From assembly GCA_028679405.1 (NCBI GenBank), contig JAJRBP010000207.1:1-8801 (forward strand): a DNA stretch of 8,801 bases, in the 5' to 3' direction. The stretch's first letter is position 1; each line of letters begins with the position of its first letter. The notes beneath the pieces are model-generated. The model was not told the DNA's origin, made no database searches, and was given only the letters and a program-made list of their open reading frames with translations. Origin of the DNA: Methanoregulaceae archaeon (GTDB lineage Archaea; Halobacteriota; Methanomicrobia; Methanomicrobiales; Methanospirillaceae). Positions 6,566 through 8,801 of the stretch are shown here, in pieces. The translations under genes were made by a program, and so were the position numbers.

Positions 6566-6874
6566 ATGAACACGAACCGAATCGGATCAATGACCCCGGG
6601 GATGTTGATAGTAACCGCACTCCTGGCCGCACCGGCATTTTCAGATTGTTTGTATCATTCATCGCGCAATTACCGGCATCGGGGACAATATCAATTGATC
6701 TTGTCACTTCCGGACGGGGAAAGGTCCGTCATCATCCGCGTCACGAACAGAACCGGTTTCCGGGGGGGCTCATGCCGGTATAGCGACAAAAAGGATTATG
6801 GCATTGATAAAGACGCATCTCATTTATTACAAAGATTCGTATCAAAGTTCTTATGCGACAGCAACCTTATCTGA
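6566..6874 (+). CDS. Doubtful small secreted protein
   Basis: The frame has 102 codons. Its start resembles a signal peptide: MNTNRIGSM, then a hydrophobic run (GMLIVTALLAAPAFS) with AxA-like ends. The mature part (DCLYHSSRNYRHRGQYQLIL, SLPDGERSVIIRVTN) has a beta-strand flavour, but no domain is recognised. No ribosome site precedes it, and the last 40 residues overlap the promoter of the next gene and look random. It may be a real short secreted protein, a decayed remnant, or chance. Confidence 0.25.
   Translation: MNTNRIGSMTPGMLIVTALLAAPAFSDCLYHSSRNYRHRGQYQLILSLPDGERSVIIRVTNRTGFRGGSCRYSDKKDYGIDKDASHLLQRFVSKFLCDSNLI
6822..6829 (+). promoter_or_regulatory. TATA box for the SHOCT membrane protein
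   Basis: ATTTATTA lies about 85 bases ahead of the TTG start at 6911. Transcription from about 6850 would give a leader of roughly 60 bases ending in the ribosome site at 6898-6904. Confidence 0.45.
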
Positions 6875-6897
6875 TCGCATCCAGAATTGGAAATACA

Positions 6898-6904
6898 GGA
6901 GAGA
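6898..6904 (+). promoter_or_regulatory. Shine-Dalgarno site that fixes a TTG start
   Basis: AGGAGAG lies 6-9 bases ahead of TTG at 6911-6913. It sits downstream of an earlier in-frame TTG at 6887, so it argues for 6911 as the true start. The resulting N-terminus, MARILRYLFI, is a typical signal sequence. Confidence 0.7.
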
Positions 6905-6910
6905 AAAAAA

Positions 6911-8212
6911 TTGGCACGGATCTTACGGTACCTCTTTATCTTCCTGCTCCTGATCCTTTGCGCCCATTCGGTATCCGGAGCGATCAGTGTCCAGAACATC
7001 GTGATCACCCCCTACGGGGACCTTATCTCAGGACAGAGCCCTCCCAACCGGGTCTCGATCTCATATACCATCAACTTCATCGCTGAAGGCGGGGTGACGT
7101 TCCAGGACTCCTACACTCTCGGGATGTCGACCGACCTTGACAACGCCCGCTGGTCGTACACGACGCTGCTCGACGGGGTTGCTACCTCACCCCTGACTGC
7201 GGTCGGCAGGAGCGTCAATGTCAACGGGTGGGTACTCTCGTATCCGTCCAGGAGAGAGGTCTCGATGCGGGTAAACCTCTCCGGGGACGTCCCGGCGGTC
7301 ACCGCGAGCACGAGAAAGACCCTCATAAAGATCGGGGTTTACAGCGGATCGACTGAAATAAACCCGGGCCTTGGGGTAACCCGCGAGGCGAACGTGATCC
7401 TTCCGGGAAGTCCGTTCGAAAGTCCCGGAGCCACGACGATCCAGACGACGGTCCAGGCCGAGGAGACTTTTCCGGATATTCCAGGACCGACACCGGGGGA
7501 TTCCGGTCCCGCTCCATCTTCGCTGGTCATATCGGCGGGTATCCTGATGGCGATCCTCCTCGCGGTCTCCTTCATCCCGCTTGGGCTGCTTGTCTTTCAT
7601 GACCACTTCGGGATCGGTGAGCTCGAGATCCCACACCCGCCACGTACCCGGCTTATGGTCGCCATCATCCAAATCCTCTGCGGGGCAGGCCTCCTCTTTG
7701 TCCTGAGCTCGCTCCAGGACATGTATACGGCACTTGCCGCACTGGGCCGGGCCCCGGTCTTCGCGGTGCCGGTGCTCGTCCTGGTCTCATACTTCGCTCT
7801 CTCCGCGTTCGCACTTGCCATAGGCTCCTTTCTCTCCAGGGCGTTTCACTGGACCATCAGGGTGCACGTGATACTTTCTCTGGTGACCTTCATTGTCGGG
7901 CCGGTGGCACTCTATCTCCTTGGAAGCACCGAGGGAGCACCCCAGGCAGGGATTCCAGTCATCGTCATCGCAGCGGTTGCAGCCCTGATCTCCGGCCTTC
8001 TCGCCTCCTGGCAGGACAAGGCACTTCGGCCCGACCTTGCGAGGGACTGGTTCTCGGTGCTGGCCGGACTCGTTAGTCGCGGGAGCAGAGGAAGGTCGGG
8101 GGGTTCGGGGAGCGATACCTCATCGGCTATCTCTGTCCTGAATATCAGGCTCGCCAAGGGTGAGATCACCGTTGAGGAGTATGACCGGCTTAAGGAGATT
8201 CTTAAAAAATAA
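6911..8212 (+). CDS. Polytopic membrane protein with C-terminal SHOCT domain
   Basis: Starting at TTG, the product has 433 residues. Residues 1-23 are a signal peptide or first membrane helix (YLFIFLLLILCAHSVSGA). Residues 25-165 form an extracellular, strand-rich, probably Ig-like domain (VSISYTINFIAEGGVTF; VSMRVNLSGDVPAV). Residues 166-203 are a Pro/Thr/Ser/Gly-rich linker. Hydrophobic helices follow at about 205-229, 248-268, 283-308, 318-338 and 347-367. A Gly/Ser/Arg-rich linker leads to residues 405-433, ISVLNIRLAKGEITVEEYDR then LKEIL, a clear SHOCT (short C-terminal) domain, usually found at the end of membrane or stress-related proteins and possibly an oligomerisation element. The combined architecture is not one I can name, and function is unknown. 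An earlier TTG at 6887 would add eight residues but lacks a ribosome site. Confidence 0.8.
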   Translation: MARILRYLFIFLLLILCAHSVSGAISVQNIVITPYGDLISGQSPPNRVSISYTINFIAEGGVTFQDSYTLGMSTDLDNARWSYTTLLDGVATSPLTAVGRSVNVNGWVLSYPSRREVSMRVNLSGDVPAVTASTRKTLIKIGVYSGSTEINPGLGVTREANVILPGSPFESPGATTIQTTVQAEETFPDIPGPTPGDSGPAPSSLVISAGILMAILLAVSFIPLGLLVFHDHFGIGELEIPHPPRTRLMVAIIQILCGAGLLFVLSSLQDMYTALAALGRAPVFAVPVLVLVSYFALSAFALAIGSFLSRAFHWTIRVHVILSLVTFIVGPVALYLLGSTEGAPQAGIPVIVIAAVAALISGLLASWQDKALRPDLARDWFSVLAGLVSRGSRGRSGGSGSDTSSAISVLNIRLAKGEITVEEYDRLKEILKK

Positions 8213-8257
8213 ATCGCCCCGGTTCCCGGAAGGAAGAGAGGGAGACAGCACCCCTTG

Positions 8258-8278
8258 CAGGCCGGATCGACCGGCCTG
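8258..8278 (+). terminator. GC-rich hairpin downstream of the SHOCT gene
   Basis: CAGGCCGG and CCGGCCTG form a perfect 8-bp stem around a 5-base loop, 45 bases after the stop codon. No T tract follows, which archaeal termination usually needs, so it could be a 3' end-stabilising structure or chance. Confidence 0.3.
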
Positions 8279-8391
8279 ACCATTCAACGTGGGTTACAGG
8301 TCGGAGGTCTGTAAAGGGAAGCAGTAAACGGAATTCTTCTTCTATGGGGGCATCCGGCGCTTCACGATGCGGGTCCCCGGATTCGCCCGTG

Positions 8392-8398
8392 ATTTAAT
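8392..8398 (+). promoter_or_regulatory. Putative TATA box for the UbiA-family gene
   Basis: ATTTAAT is centred about 48 bases ahead of the ATG at 8443. Initiation 25 bases downstream would leave a leader of about 20 bases. No purine-rich ribosome site lies in that leader. Confidence 0.4.
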
Positions 8399-8442
8399 CA
8401 GGAAAGACAATCCCTAAAAGCTATCACCTCCAACACTGTGCG

Positions 8443-8801
8443 ATGCATACGACCCTCCGGGCATATATTGACCTCACGCGTCTCCAGTTCTCTTTTGCGT
8501 GGCCAGTCCTGTTCTGCTCCGGGTACATGCTCGCAATTACGCCCGGGAACCTGTTCTCGTGGGGATACCTTGCAGTGGTCGCCCTCATCGGTTTTTTCGG
8601 TTTCGAAGCAGGAATGGTCTTGAATGATTACGTCGACCGTGAGTACGACAGGAGAGATACTGAACCGGACAAGCTGACCAGGTACTGGAGGGTCTTTGGG
8701 ACACGGCCGGTTGCAGGGGGAGTACTCCCTGCCCGGAGCGCGCTTATCCTCTTCCTCCTTTTCATGGGAATTGCGACGCTCCTCATTCTCACGCTGCCAT
8801 T
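8443..8801 (+). CDS. UbiA-family prenyltransferase, 3' end cut by window edge
   Basis: The first 119 residues are visible and the frame is open to the edge. The order is LTRLQFSFAWPVLFCSGYML (11-30), which is the first membrane helix, a second helix about 40-60, then the first Asp-rich motif NDYVDREYD (61-69). This carries the NDxxDxxxD pattern that binds Mg2+ and the prenyl diphosphate in UbiA enzymes. Next comes a loop with TRPVAGGVLPARSA (87-100), like the RP-xxG segment after that motif, and a third helix (101-118). UbiA enzymes attach prenyl chains to aromatic or lipid acceptors in the membrane. In archaea one member makes digeranylgeranylglyceryl phosphate for membrane lipids, but the acceptor here cannot be told from the N-terminus. 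A frame starting five bases earlier at GTG (8438) is a shadow. Confidence 0.85.
   Translation, partial: MHTTLRAYIDLTRLQFSFAWPVLFCSGYMLAITPGNLFSWGYLAVVALIGFFGFEAGMVLNDYVDREYDRRDTEPDKLTRYWRVFGTRPVAGGVLPARSALILFLLFMGIATLLILTLP

Larger units (their letters stand above)
6514..6910 (+). other. Gene-poor stretch between channel and SHOCT membrane protein
   Basis: These 397 bases hold no recognised gene. One open frame, 6566-6874 (102 codons), begins with a signal-peptide-like MLIVTALLAAPAFS at residues 13-26. The rest matches no family I know, it lacks a ribosome site, and TTTATT at about 6545-6550 is too close to its ATG to be a normal TATA box. A second frame, 6514-6783, directly follows the channel stop and looks random. 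The right end carries the TATA box and ribosome site of the next gene. Confidence 0.45.

Noticed and set aside
8424..8432. ATCACCTCC ahead of the UbiA gene, identical to the 3' tail of 16S rRNA
   Set aside because: It is a single nine-base match with no other rRNA sequence around it. On the other strand it would be a strong ribosome site, but only a roughly 20-codon frame follows, so chance is the simplest reading.

Overview
The window looks like chromosomal DNA from a moderately GC-rich euryarchaeon, most likely a methanogen of the Methanomicrobiales type (Methanoregula/Methanosphaerula-like). This is an inference. It rests on archaeal TATA boxes placed about 26 bases ahead of start codons that lack a Shine-Dalgarno (leaderless transcripts), an oligo-T terminator, and the gene mix: CheW, a SHOCT membrane protein, a UbiA-family enzyme, an ELWxxDGT-type surface protein and a prokaryotic ligand-gated channel. 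No marker gene fixes the taxon.

Layout. Positions 1-552 (minus) hold the 5' part of a secreted protein built from 48-residue ELWK-type repeats; it runs off the left edge. Positions 884-1490 (plus) are a decayed RibD/DHFR-like reductase gene with two single-base deletions and an in-frame stop. Position 1702 starts a small Cys/His-rich, leaderless gene (87 aa), and 2173-3606 encodes a secreted GH18 chitinase-like hydrolase with an Ig-like C-terminal domain. On the minus strand, convergent with the chitinase, lie a divergent CheW-like protein (3693-4202) and an orphan ModF/YlmA-type ABC ATPase (4368-5207). Divergent from the ATPase is a complete pentameric ligand-gated ion channel subunit (5548-6513). 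A gene-poor stretch follows, then a SHOCT-domain membrane protein starting at TTG (6911-8212), and the 5' end of a UbiA-family prenyltransferase (8443 to the right edge).

How the genes fit together. There is no obvious multi-gene operon; most genes appear to have their own promoter. The common theme is the envelope and environmental sensing: two secreted proteins, a ligand-gated channel, a CheW adaptor and membrane proteins. I see no CRISPR array, RNA gene, insertion sequence or recognisable defence system. The best candidates for follow-up are the archaeal ligand-gated channel, the multiply disrupted reductase gene, the tandemly duplicated repeat gene, and the small Cys/His protein, which resembles the tail of phage head-morphogenesis proteins.
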